Source: Lachnospiraceae bacterium
GTDB lineage: Bacteria > Bacillota > Clostridia > Lachnospirales > Lachnospiraceae
Length of the DNA stretch: 64,000 bases
Reading direction: 5' to 3'
Assembly (NCBI GenBank): GCA_015057365.1
Contig: SVEN01000009.1
Location: 1-64,000, forward strand
Notes under the pieces: model-generated
The model's input: only the letters and a program-made list of their open reading frames with translations
Database searches by the model: none
Told to the model about the DNA's origin: nothing
Part shown: positions 16,228 to 25,761 of the stretch, in pieces
Layout of the letters: each line of letters begins with the position of its first letter
Position numbering within the stretch: the stretch's first letter is position 1
Program-made: the position numbers and the translations under genes

Positions 16228-16712
16228 TTAAAATCCTCATCCTTGTAATAAAAAATCCATAACGCACACATTATGATTGCACCACAGGTAACTCCGATAT
16301 CCGCCACATTAAACACCGGAAAATCAATCAAATCAAAGGAAATCATATCCGTTACCTTGCCCATCCAGATACGGTCGATAATATTTCCCACACCGCCCGC
16401 AACAATCATCGTAAGTGTCAGACGCATCGGGCGCATTTTTTTCTCCTTCGGAAGCCAAAAATAAAATCCGGCAATCGCTACCATACCAACGATAGAAAAA
16501 ATGGTAAGCGCCAAGGTTTTTCCTTGAAAAATTCCAAAGGACGCTCCGGTATTATAAATCAAACGAAAGGAAAACACATCCTTCCACACAACAACCGGAT
16601 TTCCCGGAAGTTCGGTACGTGCCCACCATTTCGTCAGCTGATCCGCTACTAATACCACAATTAACAACGCTATATGAAAAAAACAATCACGAATAAAAGT
16701 TTTACGTTCCAT
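16206..16712 (-). CDS. lspA: Signal peptidase II (lipoprotein signal peptidase)
   Basis: 168 residues from an ATG with SD AGGTGG; a longer frame to 16769 overlaps aroB and lacks an SD. Four membrane helices. Catalytic aspartates are Asp113 (GNIIDRIWMG) and Asp138 (NVADIGVTCG), with VVADQLTKWW-type and RLIYNTGASFGIF motifs also present. It removes signal peptides from prolipoproteins in the membrane. Several predicted lipoproteins in this window would be substrates. Confidence 0.95.
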   Translation of the reverse strand: MERKTFIRDCFFHIALLIVVLVADQLTKWWARTELPGNPVVVWKDVFSFRLIYNTGASFGIFQGKTLALTIFSIVGMVAIAGFYFWLPKEKKMRPMRLTLTMIVAGGVGNIIDRIWMGKVTDMISFDLIDFPVFNVADIGVTCGAIIMCALWIFYYKDEDFKWKKSNS

Positions 16713-16735
16713 ACATCCACCTACTCTTAAAATAC

Positions 16736-17830
16736 TTATTTCGATAAAATGGTCTGAAAGCCTTCCCAAAGCTCCTCATCGGTCACCTCAGGGTCAAGGA
16801 AGGATTCCCCGATTCCTCTCAGGAGCACAAACTTAATCTTTGCTCCGTCCGCCTTCTTGTCTCGATGGCATACCGCCAAAAGTTCTCTCTTATCAAGAGC
16901 CGAAACTTCTGTCATCATACCGAGCTCCAAAAGGAGGTCTTTTACCTCATTTGCTTCTTCTCTCGTAAGCACACCCCGTAATACGGAAATTTCTGCTGCA
17001 GCAATCATACCTACCGAAACACATTCTCCGTGAAGCAAAGCAAAATCATTTAATTTTTCAACAGCATGACCGATGGTATGCCCGAAATTAAGAAGTGCCC
17101 GTTCTCCCTTTTCCTTCGGATCCCGCTCTACCACTCCTCGTTTGATACAAAGGCTTCGGTAAATCATGGAACGGAGTACTTCCGGGTTCTTAGCGGAAAT
17201 CAGTGTCGTATTTTCCTTTAAAAATGCATAATACTCCTTGTCCAAAATAAAACCATGCTTTACCACTTCTCCGAGACCGGCCAAGAACTCTCGTTCCGGA
17301 AGAGTGTTCAGCGCAGCGATATTGATATATACCGCGGACGGCTGATAAAACGCACCTACCATGTTCTTATATGCTTTATAATCCACTCCGGTCTTTCCTC
17401 CGATGGAAGAATCCACCATAGAAAGAAGGCTGGTCGGCATACCGATAAAGCGGATACCGCGTAAATATGTGGCTGCGACAAAACCGGTCAAATCCCCGGT
17501 CACACCTCCGCCAAGCGCTAAAAGTACATCATTCCGGTCAAAAGAATTCTCAATTAAGAACTCATATAATCCGGCTACTGTATCCAGATTTTTCGACGCC
17601 TCTCCTGCCGGAAAAGTATAAGAAACACAGAAAAAGCCTTCCTTTTCAAGAAGACCGCATACCGTCCCCGCATATAACGGTGCCACATTGGAATCACTGA
17701 CCACACACAGCTTACGTCCGTTCATCTGAAGCGATTGCGCTACAGAGACCAATCCGTCGTATGAATTATCTAATATAATGGAATACAGCGGCGCATGATC
17801 TGCGCCGCGTACAATAAGCTCTTCCTTCAT
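16736..17830 (-). CDS. aroB: 3-dehydroquinate synthase
   Basis: 364 residues, the usual size. Second step of the shikimate pathway: DAHP to 3-dehydroquinate, with NAD and a divalent metal. Motifs seen are LALGGGVTGDLTGF (NAD site), GIRFIGMPTSLLSMVDSSIG, GKTGVD, and metal ligands in GEVVKHG, GHTIGHA and LLHGECVSVGM. It is 6 nt from divIVA upstream and 23 nt from lspA downstream. A metabolic gene inside a division cluster is probably just operon packing. Confidence 0.95.
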   Translation of the reverse strand: MKEELIVRGADHAPLYSIILDNSYDGLVSVAQSLQMNGRKLCVVSDSNVAPLYAGTVCGLLEKEGFFCVSYTFPAGEASKNLDTVAGLYEFLIENSFDRNDVLLALGGGVTGDLTGFVAATYLRGIRFIGMPTSLLSMVDSSIGGKTGVDYKAYKNMVGAFYQPSAVYINIAALNTLPEREFLAGLGEVVKHGFILDKEYYAFLKENTTLISAKNPEVLRSMIYRSLCIKRGVVERDPKEKGERALLNFGHTIGHAVEKLNDFALLHGECVSVGMIAAAEISVLRGVLTREEANEVKDLLLELGMMTEVSALDKRELLAVCHRDKKADGAKIKFVLLRGIGESFLDPEVTDEELWEGFQTILSK

Positions 17831-17836
17831 AAAACA

Positions 17837-18436
17837 TTAATCCTCATCTAAATTAATAATTTCAATATCATCCTTTTCAAGGGAATCCAGAGGATTCTCC
17901 CTCATCGGCTCACTATGCTCACCGAATACCCCAACCGGTGTATCAATAGACTCCGGTACTGTATCAAACATAGAAAGCTGATCAAGATTCACGGTAAAGC
18001 TCTGGCTGTCCAAAAGCTCCGTCTGGGAATTAACCAGACTCTTAAACTTCGCTTTATACATATCGTACTGACGTACCAATTCAATGGTTTGCTTGCGAAT
18101 CAAGTCTAATTCACGCTTTGCATCTTCTAAAATAATATTGGCCTTTGATACCGCTTCCTGCTCGATTAACAACGCATTTTTCATTGCGGTACCCTTTGTT
18201 TCCTCTGCGGTACGTTCCGCCAGAACCAAAGCCTTCTGTAATGTCTTTTCGATTGTTTTATAATACTGCAGACCTTCGTTTAAAACATTGATACGGTCAT
18301 TCATTTCCATTCTTTCACGATACAGCGTCTCATAATTTTCAAGAATTTCTTCCATAAATCCGTCGACATCCTTCTTGTCATACCCCAAACCGCCGGATTT
18401 AAATACCTTGTTTTGAATTTCAATCGGTGTAATCAT
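17837..18436 (-). CDS. divIVA: DivIVA-domain cell-pole protein
   Basis: 199 residues. N-terminal DivIVA domain (ITPIEIQNKVF, then GLGYDKKDVDGFMEEI) that binds curved membrane, followed by long coiled coil (about 35-140) and an acidic tail. DivIVA organises cell poles and septa. It sits in the sepF-ylmH-divIVA order known from Firmicutes. SD AAAGGAG precedes the ATG. The same genome region also encodes MinE, so both topology systems occur together. Confidence 0.92.
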   Translation of the reverse strand: MITPIEIQNKVFKSGGLGYDKKDVDGFMEEILENYETLYRERMEMNDRINVLNEGLQYYKTIEKTLQKALVLAERTAEETKGTAMKNALLIEQEAVSKANIILEDAKRELDLIRKQTIELVRQYDMYKAKFKSLVNSQTELLDSQSFTVNLDQLSMFDTVPESIDTPVGVFGEHSEPMRENPLDSLEKDDIEIINLDED

Positions 18437-18450
18437 ACTTACTCCTTTCT

Positions 18451-19194
18451 CTATTGGTAACGCTCTAGCGTAACCGAAATACGCCCTTTTTTTGTCAAAT
18501 TGCCGATTTCTTTCAGCCTTGCCTTTCCCAAACCACGAAAAGAAATCACATCCTGTTCCTTTACCGAAGCGGACGGACTCGTTACCTCGCGACCGTTGAT
18601 AAATACTTTGCCGCCGGATACCGCTGTCGCCGCACTGCTTCTGGATATGCCGAAAGCAGCCGCCGCTATGGAATCGATACGAATTGCGGAAACCGTACGG
18701 GACACCATCAAGAACTCCTTTTCAAAACCGGACTCCTCCGCCCCCGCAAGCTCACAAACCACATTTGTATGACGTACCTGGGAAAGCTGTTCGATCAGGA
18801 AAGAAGCAATTCTCTCCGCACAAAGCAGATACGCCTCCTTATCCTTCACAAAAATATCGCCGATAACATCCCGGTCCAGTCCTAAGCCTAAAACACTTCC
18901 CAGCACATCCCTATGGGAAAAGTCACCGGCAAACTTCATATGCTTCGGCACAATACGTAACCTGCATATCGGAAACAACTCCGCTGTGATATCAACATCC
19001 TCCGGAGCAATACAAAGCATCTGCCGTTCCGTATCCGGATGTCCGCCGTAAAACATGTAATTAGAGCCGGAAAGTACTGTCTTTGCGGTATCGATTTCAC
19101 TTAAAGTCAAAAAGTCCGTAAACTCCGTTCGATAAGAAAACTCCGCACGCTTCCGAAGCTCCATGATTCTCTTTTTTAATAAAAGCTCATCCAT
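18451..19194 (-). CDS. ylmH: YlmH-type S4-domain RNA-binding protein
   Basis: 247 residues with an N-terminal YlmH domain (DITAELFPICRLRIVPKH region) and a C-terminal S4 RNA-binding domain (about 175-245, VFINGREVTSPSASVKEQDV). YlmH-family proteins are linked to ribosome quality control and are encoded in the division cluster of many Gram-positives. It is 8 nt from sepF and 14 nt from divIVA, so co-expression is likely. Confidence 0.9.
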   Translation of the reverse strand: MDELLLKKRIMELRKRAEFSYRTEFTDFLTLSEIDTAKTVLSGSNYMFYGGHPDTERQMLCIAPEDVDITAELFPICRLRIVPKHMKFAGDFSHRDVLGSVLGLGLDRDVIGDIFVKDKEAYLLCAERIASFLIEQLSQVRHTNVVCELAGAEESGFEKEFLMVSRTVSAIRIDSIAAAAFGISRSSAATAVSGGKVFINGREVTSPSASVKEQDVISFRGLGKARLKEIGNLTKKGRISVTLERYQ

Positions 19195-19202
19195 ATTCCT
19201 AC

Positions 19203-19838
19203 TTACTGATTCAAAGTCGGAACTTCAAATCCGTTCTGCTCCACATAGGATAGATAATCTCCCGAAATATCTACATTTTCCGGAGAAACAATAAAAATCA
19301 ATCCTGAAATCTGATGAATCTTACCGTTTAATGCATACACCGCACCGGAGATAAAGTCCATAATACGCTGCGCCAAGGCCAAATCAATTCCTTCGAGATT
19401 TACCACCGTAGCACGCTCGTCCACCAGCATATCGCAAATATCCTGGGAATCATCAAAGCGAGTCGGTTTCATAATGCTGACCTCTAAAGTTCTGGCAGAC
19501 GCTGCGGACGCGGAACGAAGCGGAACCACTCTGTTTGTTGTAACACGCTCCGGACGCTGTGTGCGCTCCTTTTTGCTCTCGGAATAGTCATGCTCGAACT
19601 TGTCTTCCTCATAGGACTTCTGCGGCTTTACAGCCTTTGTAGCAGCCACGGGTGCCACACGGGAAGGCTCCTTACGGAAAGACGGGGACTCTTCAGCAGC
19701 CGCTTCCCGGACCGGACTCTCTGCCTTCTTTCTTTCTTTTCTGGAAGGAAGCTCCGAATCGAAATCGTCAAAGTCGTCAAAATCGTCCTCATCCGTTACA
19801 TTCATCTTGTTCAGAATACGTTCTAAAAAGTTTCCCAT
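19203..19838 (-). CDS. sepF: SepF cell-division protein
   Basis: 211 residues. N-terminal amphipathic membrane anchor (MGNFLERILNKMN), a long charged disordered linker (about 15-120) rich in Asp, Glu, Lys and Ser, and a C-terminal SepF domain (about 122-205: VSIMKPTRFDDSQDICDML, then a conserved VNLEG). SepF tethers FtsZ to the membrane and shapes the division septum. The linker is long for the family. SD AAAGGAGA precedes the ATG. Confidence 0.92.
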   Translation of the reverse strand: MGNFLERILNKMNVTDEDDFDDFDDFDSELPSRKERKKAESPVREAAAEESPSFRKEPSRVAPVAATKAVKPQKSYEEDKFEHDYSESKKERTQRPERVTTNRVVPLRSASAASARTLEVSIMKPTRFDDSQDICDMLVDERATVVNLEGIDLALAQRIMDFISGAVYALNGKIHQISGLIFIVSPENVDISGDYLSYVEQNGFEVPTLNQ

Positions 19839-19852
19839 ACTAATATCTCCTT

Positions 19853-20566
19853 TTATTCCTTTGGCAAATAGACACGATGACCGAAAATACCGGTACCGAC
19901 ACGTACTAACGTAGCACCTTCCTCAACCGCAATTTCATAATCACCGGTCATACCCATAGACAATACGTCCATATATACATTATCAATGTTTTTGGAATTG
20001 ATGTCAACCATTAATTGCTTCATTTTTCTAAAATAAACACGATTTTCTTCCGCATCTTCCGTATAAGGAGCAACCGTCATTAATCCCCGAATTTTGATGT
20101 GCGAAAACTTTGCCACATCACGTACCAGTTGTTCCGAATCCTCCGGTGAGATTCCGTGCTTAGAGTCTTCTCCGGCAATGTTAATTTCCAATAAAACCTC
20201 CGTTACAAGTCCCTTTTTCGCAGACATTTCTTCAATAGCTTCCGCCAGATGTACAGAATCCACGGAATGTATCAACGTAGTTTTTCCGATGACATATTTT
20301 AACTTATTTGTCTGCAAGGCTCCGATCATATGCCACCGAAGCGGCTCTGTAATCTCTGCCTGCTTATCTCTTAACTCCTGAGGTCTGTTTTCACCGAAAT
20401 CTACCATTCCGCATTCCATTGCTTCTCGAATAGCTTCCACCGGCATAGTTTTGCTGACCGCAATTAACGTAACCTCCTGCGGATTTCTGCCTACCCGTTC
20501 ACAGGCTGCCGTAATCCTTGCGGACACATCCGCCACCGCAGATGAAACCGTCGTTATATTCTGCAT
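19853..20566 (-). CDS. yggS: YggS-family PLP-binding protein (pyridoxal phosphate homeostasis)
   Basis: 237 residues from the ATG at 20566, which has SD AAGGAGA inside the end of the preceding gene; a start at 20584 would overlap that gene. Alanine-racemase-like barrel. PLP lysine is in LIAVSKTMP (near 36). FGENRPQEL, WHMIGALQTNK and LSMGMTGDYEIAVEEG complete the signature. It acts in vitamin B6 homeostasis, not as an enzyme with a known reaction. YggS next to sepF is standard in Firmicutes. Confidence 0.93.
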   Translation of the reverse strand: MQNITTVSSAVADVSARITAACERVGRNPQEVTLIAVSKTMPVEAIREAMECGMVDFGENRPQELRDKQAEITEPLRWHMIGALQTNKLKYVIGKTTLIHSVDSVHLAEAIEEMSAKKGLVTEVLLEINIAGEDSKHGISPEDSEQLVRDVAKFSHIKIRGLMTVAPYTEDAEENRVYFRKMKQLMVDINSKNIDNVYMDVLSMGMTGDYEIAVEEGATLVRVGTGIFGHRVYLPKE

Positions 20567-20567
20567 C

Positions 20568-21980
20568 CTAAGACTCTCCTTCAATTAGAATAATATCCTT
20601 TGTTACTGCGGAAACATCCAATACAATATGGTCATATACCGATAACCCTCCGGCCTGGTCCGCACGTACAAGTACATAATCCTCCACATCTGTAATACGT
20701 TCGATTCGTCGGAAAACGGCATAGCCCTTATTCATATTGTAAACACCTTCCATACCGGTTATAAAAGAATACAGCATGGCACGCTCCGGTTCTCCGGTCA
20801 GACCAGCAGAATTAATATACTGTCCGGAATCCATATCCTCTTCCGCCACATAATAATATCCGTTTTCATAAAACAACGGATGAATTTCAAAGAAATCCGG
20901 TTTTACTTCTCCCGATTTCGAATCATAGCGCTCCAGGCTGACACCGAGCGTGTCCTCTTCACCGCCGCCCTTCATCACAAAGCGCTCCGGAATCTGATAA
21001 ATATCTTTGGTCAAAATAGAGGTCTCCGGTATTTTAAGGCCTTCTCTGGCATCCAGATACAACGTAACATCAAGGAAACGCTCACTCAGATACTCTGTTC
21101 CGTATCGGTCCATTTCTATCGCCAAATAGGAGCCCCCTCCGGCGTACAATTCCTCATACGGCTTTTCATACAATACCGTATCTCCCATAATACGGAAGCT
21201 GACGGTAGCTCCTGCCTTTTTAATCCGGGTCATACAATCATCCGGTATCTGAATAACAAGCTGCCAAGTGTCCTCCGGAATCAACTTGTATGCAAAGCTG
21301 TCGATTGCGGAAATACCGGTCTGCTTACTGTATTGCGGTACAGTCCGCTTTTCCGTAAGAAACTCTTCTCCGGTAATCATTTCCTTGGTATATCCGTCAT
21401 ATAAATCGGAAAAATAGGAAATCACACCGCTTTTTTCGGAGTTTACGGTAAGAAAAGAATTCAACTCCGCATTCTGATTGGCTAATGTATCCAACATAGA
21501 TACATCACGATACCGTAAATAATCGGAAAGAAACTCTTCCCGCAAATCGTAACACTCCGAAAAGGTGGCATCGGAATATGTTGCGCAAAAGCTTCGAACG
21601 CTACCCTTCAACCGGTTCAAATCATTGGTGTTTAAGGCAGAGTTCTCCTCATTATAATTTAAAATATCCTGTAATTCCGAGGAATCGTTTACAGAGTAAA
21701 TCTTTGCGTTTTTGGTGACTCTTGCACCCTCTCTGTAATAGTAATTTAAATATCCCGCATGCTCGGTCCGATATACCGTCTCCGGTCGAAGTATCATAGC
21801 CACCGCTGACACTTCACTCCCGGAACTGCCGGCCTGTACCTCATAGAGAGCCAAATGGGGCGTTGTAAAATAGCGATAAATATTAATCACAAGCAAAACA
21901 AGTACACCGAAGGCTACCACCAATCCGATATTCACTTCTTTTCTTGTACGAAACTTAATTATGTTCCGATCCTTTGCCAT
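20568..21980 (-). CDS. HlyD-like membrane adaptor protein in the division cluster
   Basis: 470 residues. One N-terminal membrane helix (about 18-38), then a barrel-sandwich region typical of HlyD adaptors (AVAMILRPETVYRTEHAGYL near 60), a helical segment, a second lipoyl-like half and a beta-rich C-terminus (VFRRIERITDVEDYVLV). HlyD-like proteins usually link ABC exporters to the envelope, yet no transporter gene is nearby. The conserved position next to yggS and sepF suggests a wall or division role instead; that is inference. Confidence 0.7.
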   Translation of the reverse strand: MAKDRNIIKFRTRKEVNIGLVVAFGVLVLLVINIYRYFTTPHLALYEVQAGSSGSEVSAVAMILRPETVYRTEHAGYLNYYYREGARVTKNAKIYSVNDSSELQDILNYNEENSALNTNDLNRLKGSVRSFCATYSDATFSECYDLREEFLSDYLRYRDVSMLDTLANQNAELNSFLTVNSEKSGVISYFSDLYDGYTKEMITGEEFLTEKRTVPQYSKQTGISAIDSFAYKLIPEDTWQLVIQIPDDCMTRIKKAGATVSFRIMGDTVLYEKPYEELYAGGGSYLAIEMDRYGTEYLSERFLDVTLYLDAREGLKIPETSILTKDIYQIPERFVMKGGGEEDTLGVSLERYDSKSGEVKPDFFEIHPLFYENGYYYVAEEDMDSGQYINSAGLTGEPERAMLYSFITGMEGVYNMNKGYAVFRRIERITDVEDYVLVRADQAGGLSVYDHIVLDVSAVTKDIILIEGES

Positions 21981-22012
21981 TTCCAGATCCTCCCTCTGCC
22001 TACAATATCATC

Positions 22013-22048
22013 AAAAGCCCCGGCGCAACATAACATTGTGCCGGGCTT
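22013..22048 (-). terminator. Hairpin inside the division cluster
   Basis: On the minus strand, AAGCCCGGCACAA (22048-22036) pairs with TTGCGCCGGGGCTT (22028-22015), with one bulge and one wobble pair, followed by TTGAT. It ends about 33 nt before the HlyD-like gene start, so it may attenuate rather than end the transcript. Confidence 0.6.
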
Positions 22049-22059
22049 CATTATTCATA

Positions 22060-23052
22060 CTAATAGGAAGCCGTCTGCTTCATCAGCTCCGTCATTTTCA
22101 TATAAAGTGCCTCATAGGTCGGCGCATGAAATACCTCCGCTATATAAGACACACCTTTTTCATCTTTAAAATACAGAATCAAACAACATCCCGCAGAACC
22201 GGTAGTTCCGGTCTTTCCCCCGATAATTTCGATGCCTTCCGGAACTTTAAACAAGCCTTCGAAATAAAGATTACTACTGTTAAAACTCTTGACTTTCGGA
22301 TTCCCTAACTTGTCCGAATAATGAATCTCACAGGACGGCATGGATACAATTGATAAAAACGAATTGTAATGAATCAGCTCGTTCATAATCAAATAAATAT
22401 CATACGCTGTGGTATAATGATCCTTTTTATGTAATCCGTGTGAATTGACAAAATGGGTATCCACCGCACCGAGCTTTCGCGCTTCTTCATTCATCATCTC
22501 CGCAAAGGCTTCTTCGGAACCTGCCACATGCTCCGCAATGGCAATTCCGGCATCATTCCCGCTGTAAACAAGAAGTGCCGTAAGCAAATCCCCAAGCATA
22601 ATTGTGTCGCCTTCATTAAAGCCGCACAGCATTGCTCCGGGAATCCCGATATGAGACGCATTGTAGCTGATAGTTACCGTTTCACTTATGTTACAATACT
22701 TTAATGCAACCAAAGCGGTTAAAAGCTTCGTAGTGCTGGCCGGATAAATCTGTTCTGTAAGCCCATGCTCACAAAGCACCTTTCGGTCAGACAACCGATA
22801 CAAACCGTACACATAATCCTCTTTCGCAGCCACTGCATCATCCGCAGTGCCGGCCGGAATACTAACCTCAGCCCCACGACCGGTTAAAAAGTCTGCGTTA
22901 CGGTCATTTCCCACGTCATAGTACTCATAGGATTGAGAACCGGTATATCCGAGGGGAACCGCTTCCTCTTGTATCGGTTTCTTACCGCAACCCGCACAAA
23001 AAAGAGCAAATAATAGCAACAGCGCAATTTGCTTACGTTTCAATTGTATCAT
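22060..23052 (-). CDS. Lipoprotein D-alanyl-D-alanine carboxypeptidase (S11 family)
   Basis: 330 residues from the ATG at 23052 (SD AAGGAAGTG); a start at 23097 would run into mgsA. Lipobox-like FALFCAGC gives a membrane-anchored lipoprotein. Penicillin-binding motifs are SxxK in YPASTTKLLTA, SGN in YSGNDAG, and KTG in GGKTGTTGSAG. It trims the terminal D-Ala of peptidoglycan stem peptides. It follows mgsA with a small gap and ends just before a terminator-like hairpin, so it is probably the last gene of the mreB-to-mgsA operon. Confidence 0.9.
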   Translation of the reverse strand: MIQLKRKQIALLLLFALFCAGCGKKPIQEEAVPLGYTGSQSYEYYDVGNDRNADFLTGRGAEVSIPAGTADDAVAAKEDYVYGLYRLSDRKVLCEHGLTEQIYPASTTKLLTALVALKYCNISETVTISYNASHIGIPGAMLCGFNEGDTIMLGDLLTALLVYSGNDAGIAIAEHVAGSEEAFAEMMNEEARKLGAVDTHFVNSHGLHKKDHYTTAYDIYLIMNELIHYNSFLSIVSMPSCEIHYSDKLGNPKVKSFNSSNLYFEGLFKVPEGIEIIGGKTGTTGSAGCCLILYFKDEKGVSYIAEVFHAPTYEALYMKMTELMKQTASY

Positions 23053-23072
23053 TTGCTCACTTCCTTTTCTGC

Positions 23073-23471
23073 TTAACTTTTGTATAAATTTCTCCAATCA
23101 AGGTCACCGCGGTCTAAACTCAATATCAAGCTCTCTGCCGTTGCCACATTGGTGGCCAACGGAATGTTATGGGTATCACACAACATAACAACATTGTTAA
23201 CATCGGGCTCGTGAGACTTCGGCGTCAACGGATCTCTGAGGAAAATAACGAGATCTATTTCATTATGCTCAATCTGGGACCCCATCTGCTGTTCCCCGCC
23301 CAGCGGCCCGGCAAGATACTTATGAACGGAAAGGTTTGCCGCTTCTTCAATCAAACGACCGGTTGTCCCTGTTGCGTACAACGTATGCTTACTCAAAATA
23401 CCTTTGTAGGCAATGCAGAAATTCTGCATCAGCTTCTTCTTTGCATCATGTGCAATCAACCCAATATTCAT
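23073..23471 (-). CDS. mgsA: Methylglyoxal synthase
   Basis: 132 residues, typical length. Converts dihydroxyacetone phosphate to methylglyoxal and phosphate, a bypass used under phosphate limitation. Motifs: [19 protein letters not shown] (phosphate loop), [27 protein letters not shown] with the catalytic Asp, and [16 protein letters not shown]. The start overlaps the rodA stop as ATGA, so its translation is coupled to a cell-wall polymerase gene. Confidence 0.96.
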   Translation of the reverse strand: MNIGLIAHDAKKKLMQNFCIAYKGILSKHTLYATGTTGRLIEEAANLSVHKYLAGPLGGEQQMGSQIEHNEIDLVIFLRDPLTPKSHEPDVNNVVMLCDTHNIPLATNVATAESLILSLDRGDLDWRNLYKS

Positions 23472-24658
23472 AGTTCCCCCTTCCTCGGTATTTCAGCAAA
23501 ATCCAAATCAATGGAATTCCGCTCCTTCTTCTTCGAAATACCGATGTTTAAAATAATTCCGATACCTATCATGTTACACATTAACGAACTGAGTCCGTAG
23601 CTTACAAACGGAAGCGGAATACCTGTGTTCGGTAACAGCATGGTAACCACGCCGATATTAACGAACGCCTGAAAAATATAAGTAGTGCCGATTCCCAGCG
23701 CCAGTAATCTCCCCAAATAATCCGGTGCCTTCTTTGCCGTCATAAAACACTGGAACGATATAAAAAAGATAGCAAAAATAATTGCGCAGGCACCTAAAAA
23801 ACCAAAGGCTTCCGCCATTCCCGCGAATATAAAGTCACTCTCGATAACCGGAATATTCTTGGAGCCCAGAGCGCCTTCCCCGTTAAAAAACTTACCGGTC
23901 AGACCTCCCGACGCAATAGCTGTAATGGAATTCTCCTGTTGCCACAACGTATCCGAATGACTTTCCGGATGCAACAGTGATAAAATACGCTCCTGCTGCT
24001 TACTCGAAAGAAGCACCTGGAAATCCTGCTGTACGTACCAGAACAGACCGATTCCCACAGGAATTGCGGTGGCTACAATCGGTAGTAAAATCCGATATTT
24101 GATTCCGGATGCAAAAATCACAACCACGAGCGATACACAAATCACAATGGTGGTGGACAGGTCCGGCTGTAAAAAAACAAGACCGACCGGAAGCGCCAAC
24201 ATAATCACTGCAACCAGTAATACCCACCCCTGTTTCATCCGATCCATCAAGCGATCAAACAACGTTGCCAGACAAATCACCAGCACTACCTTGGTAAGCT
24301 CCGAAACCTGGAACTCGAATTTCGGATTTTCTCCGTTCGGAATACCGATCCAACGGTTCACGCCGCCTCGTTTAATGTTAAAGTAATCTACATACTTTAC
24401 CACAAACAATAACACAAAATTAACAATATACATTAATCCTGCAAACTTACATACAAAATGGTAATCGAACATGGACACAAACACGGCCAGCAAAACACCG
24501 CCGATTAAGCCTTTAATCTGTCTTGACACCATGTCGACTTCTTCTTCTCCCTGTACCTGACCGAGCACATAAATGCCGGCGGTACAGATGAGAATAATCA
24601 ACACTAAAATAATCCAGCGGTATTTTTTTAAATCATACCGTTCCCATAGTTTAAACAT
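23468..24658 (-). CDS. rodA: RodA-type SEDS peptidoglycan polymerase
   Basis: 396 residues with about ten membrane helices. SEDS-family motifs are [38 protein letters not shown] and [16 protein letters not shown] proteins polymerise lipid II with a class B PBP. Operon context with mreBCD and mrdA points to RodA (elongation) rather than FtsW or SpoVE. It lies 11 nt after minE and overlaps mgsA by 4 nt. Confidence 0.92.
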   Translation of the reverse strand: MFKLWERYDLKKYRWIILVLIILICTAGIYVLGQVQGEEEVDMVSRQIKGLIGGVLLAVFVSMFDYHFVCKFAGLMYIVNFVLLFVVKYVDYFNIKRGGVNRWIGIPNGENPKFEFQVSELTKVVLVICLATLFDRLMDRMKQGWVLLVAVIMLALPVGLVFLQPDLSTTIVICVSLVVVIFASGIKYRILLPIVATAIPVGIGLFWYVQQDFQVLLSSKQQERILSLLHPESHSDTLWQQENSITAIASGGLTGKFFNGEGALGSKNIPVIESDFIFAGMAEAFGFLGACAIIFAIFFISFQCFMTAKKAPDYLGRLLALGIGTTYIFQAFVNIGVVTMLLPNTGIPLPFVSYGLSSLMCNMIGIGIILNIGISKKKERNSIDLDFAEIPRKGEL

Positions 24659-24669
24659 GAAACACCCTC

Positions 24670-24945
24670 TTAGTTTTTACCACGCATTTCCTTAATCGGA
24701 ATATTTGCAAAAATGGCCGGAACCGTACCGTTGTTGGAATCCGACTGGGTCTGCTTAATCTGGATATCCAGACCCTGCATGTCAATCTCAATGTACTTGG
24801 AAATGACAGCAATAATATCATTTTTCATCTGCTCCATAACTTCCGGGGAACAGCCGGCACGGTCCGATACGAGCACAAGCTTCAAGCGGTCCTTCGCTAC
24901 GGAACCGGACGTTTTATTCTTACTGAAAAAATCAAAGAAACTCAT
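24670..24945 (-). CDS. minE: Cell-division topological specificity factor MinE
   Basis: 91 residues. N-terminal amphipathic membrane-targeting start (MSFFDFF), then AKDRLKLVLVSDR (the MinD-contacting helix/strand), NDIIAVISKYIEID and a C-terminal dimerisation strand. It stimulates MinD ATPase and drives Min oscillation that places the septum at mid-cell. It follows minD by 13 nt. Confidence 0.95.
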   Translation of the reverse strand: MSFFDFFSKNKTSGSVAKDRLKLVLVSDRAGCSPEVMEQMKNDIIAVISKYIEIDMQGLDIQIKQTQSDSNNGTVPAIFANIPIKEMRGKN

Positions 24946-24958
24946 AATCTACCCTCCG

Positions 24959-25741
24959 TTAGTTTTTCTTGAAAAGACGACTGAATAAACCACCCTTGCC
25001 TGCTAAATCAAGGAACGGAACCTCTTCACCGTCCACACGCTTACAAATGTTCATGTATGCCTTACCTGCCATGGTGTTATTACCTACAAGCGGAGCACCC
25101 TGGTTGGTGGAAATAACAATGTTCTCATCATCCGGTACAACACCGATTAACGGGATTGCAAGAATTTCTACAACATCCTCGCTGGACATCATATCGCCGC
25201 GCTTTACCATATCCATGCGCAAACGGTTTACGATCAAGTGGGTCTTTTTGATTTCGTTTGCTTCCAAAAGGCCGATGATACGGTCCGCATCACGTACCGC
25301 GGAAACCTCAGGTGTCGTAACCACAAGCGCGCGGTCCGCACCTGCGATTGCATTATGGAAGCCCTGCTCGATACCGGCCGGACAGTCAATAATAACGTAA
25401 TCAAACTCTTCCTTTAACTGGTCGGTAAGTTTCTTCATCTGCTCCGGAGTAATCGCCGTCTTATCGCGGGTCTGTGCGGACGGAAGAAGATAAAAATTGT
25501 TATATCCCTTTACTTTAATAAATGCCTGATTAATCTTACAGGACCCTTCGATTACATCTACAAGATTGTAAACAATACGGTTCTCCAGACCCATAACTAC
25601 GTCCAGGTTTCTGAGTCCGATATCGGTATCGATTAATACAACTTTCTTTTCCAACTTTGCAAGGCCGGTACCTACGTTTGCCGTAGTGGTGGTTTTACCT
25701 ACACCGCCCTTTCCCGATGTTACAACAATTACTTCGCCCAT
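24959..25741 (-). CDS. minD: Septum-site determining ATPase MinD
   Basis: 260 residues. Deviant Walker A KGGVGKTT (11-18) starting from MGEVIVVTSG, switch motif VLIDTDIGLRNLD, and DYVIIDCPAGIEQGF. The C-terminus GKGGLFSRLFKKN is an amphipathic membrane-targeting helix. ATP-bound dimers bind the membrane and recruit MinC or MinE. SD GGAGG precedes the ATG. Confidence 0.97.
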   Translation of the reverse strand: MGEVIVVTSGKGGVGKTTTTANVGTGLAKLEKKVVLIDTDIGLRNLDVVMGLENRIVYNLVDVIEGSCKINQAFIKVKGYNNFYLLPSAQTRDKTAITPEQMKKLTDQLKEEFDYVIIDCPAGIEQGFHNAIAGADRALVVTTPEVSAVRDADRIIGLLEANEIKKTHLIVNRLRMDMVKRGDMMSSEDVVEILAIPLIGVVPDDENIVISTNQGAPLVGNNTMAGKAYMNICKRVDGEEVPFLDLAGKGGLFSRLFKKN

Positions 25742-25761
25742 TCGTTCATATCCTCCGATTA

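Noticed and set aside
20880-21404. Plus-strand 174-residue frame antisense to the HlyD-like gene
   Set aside because: No SD, no domain, and the opposite strand gives a coherent membrane adaptor.
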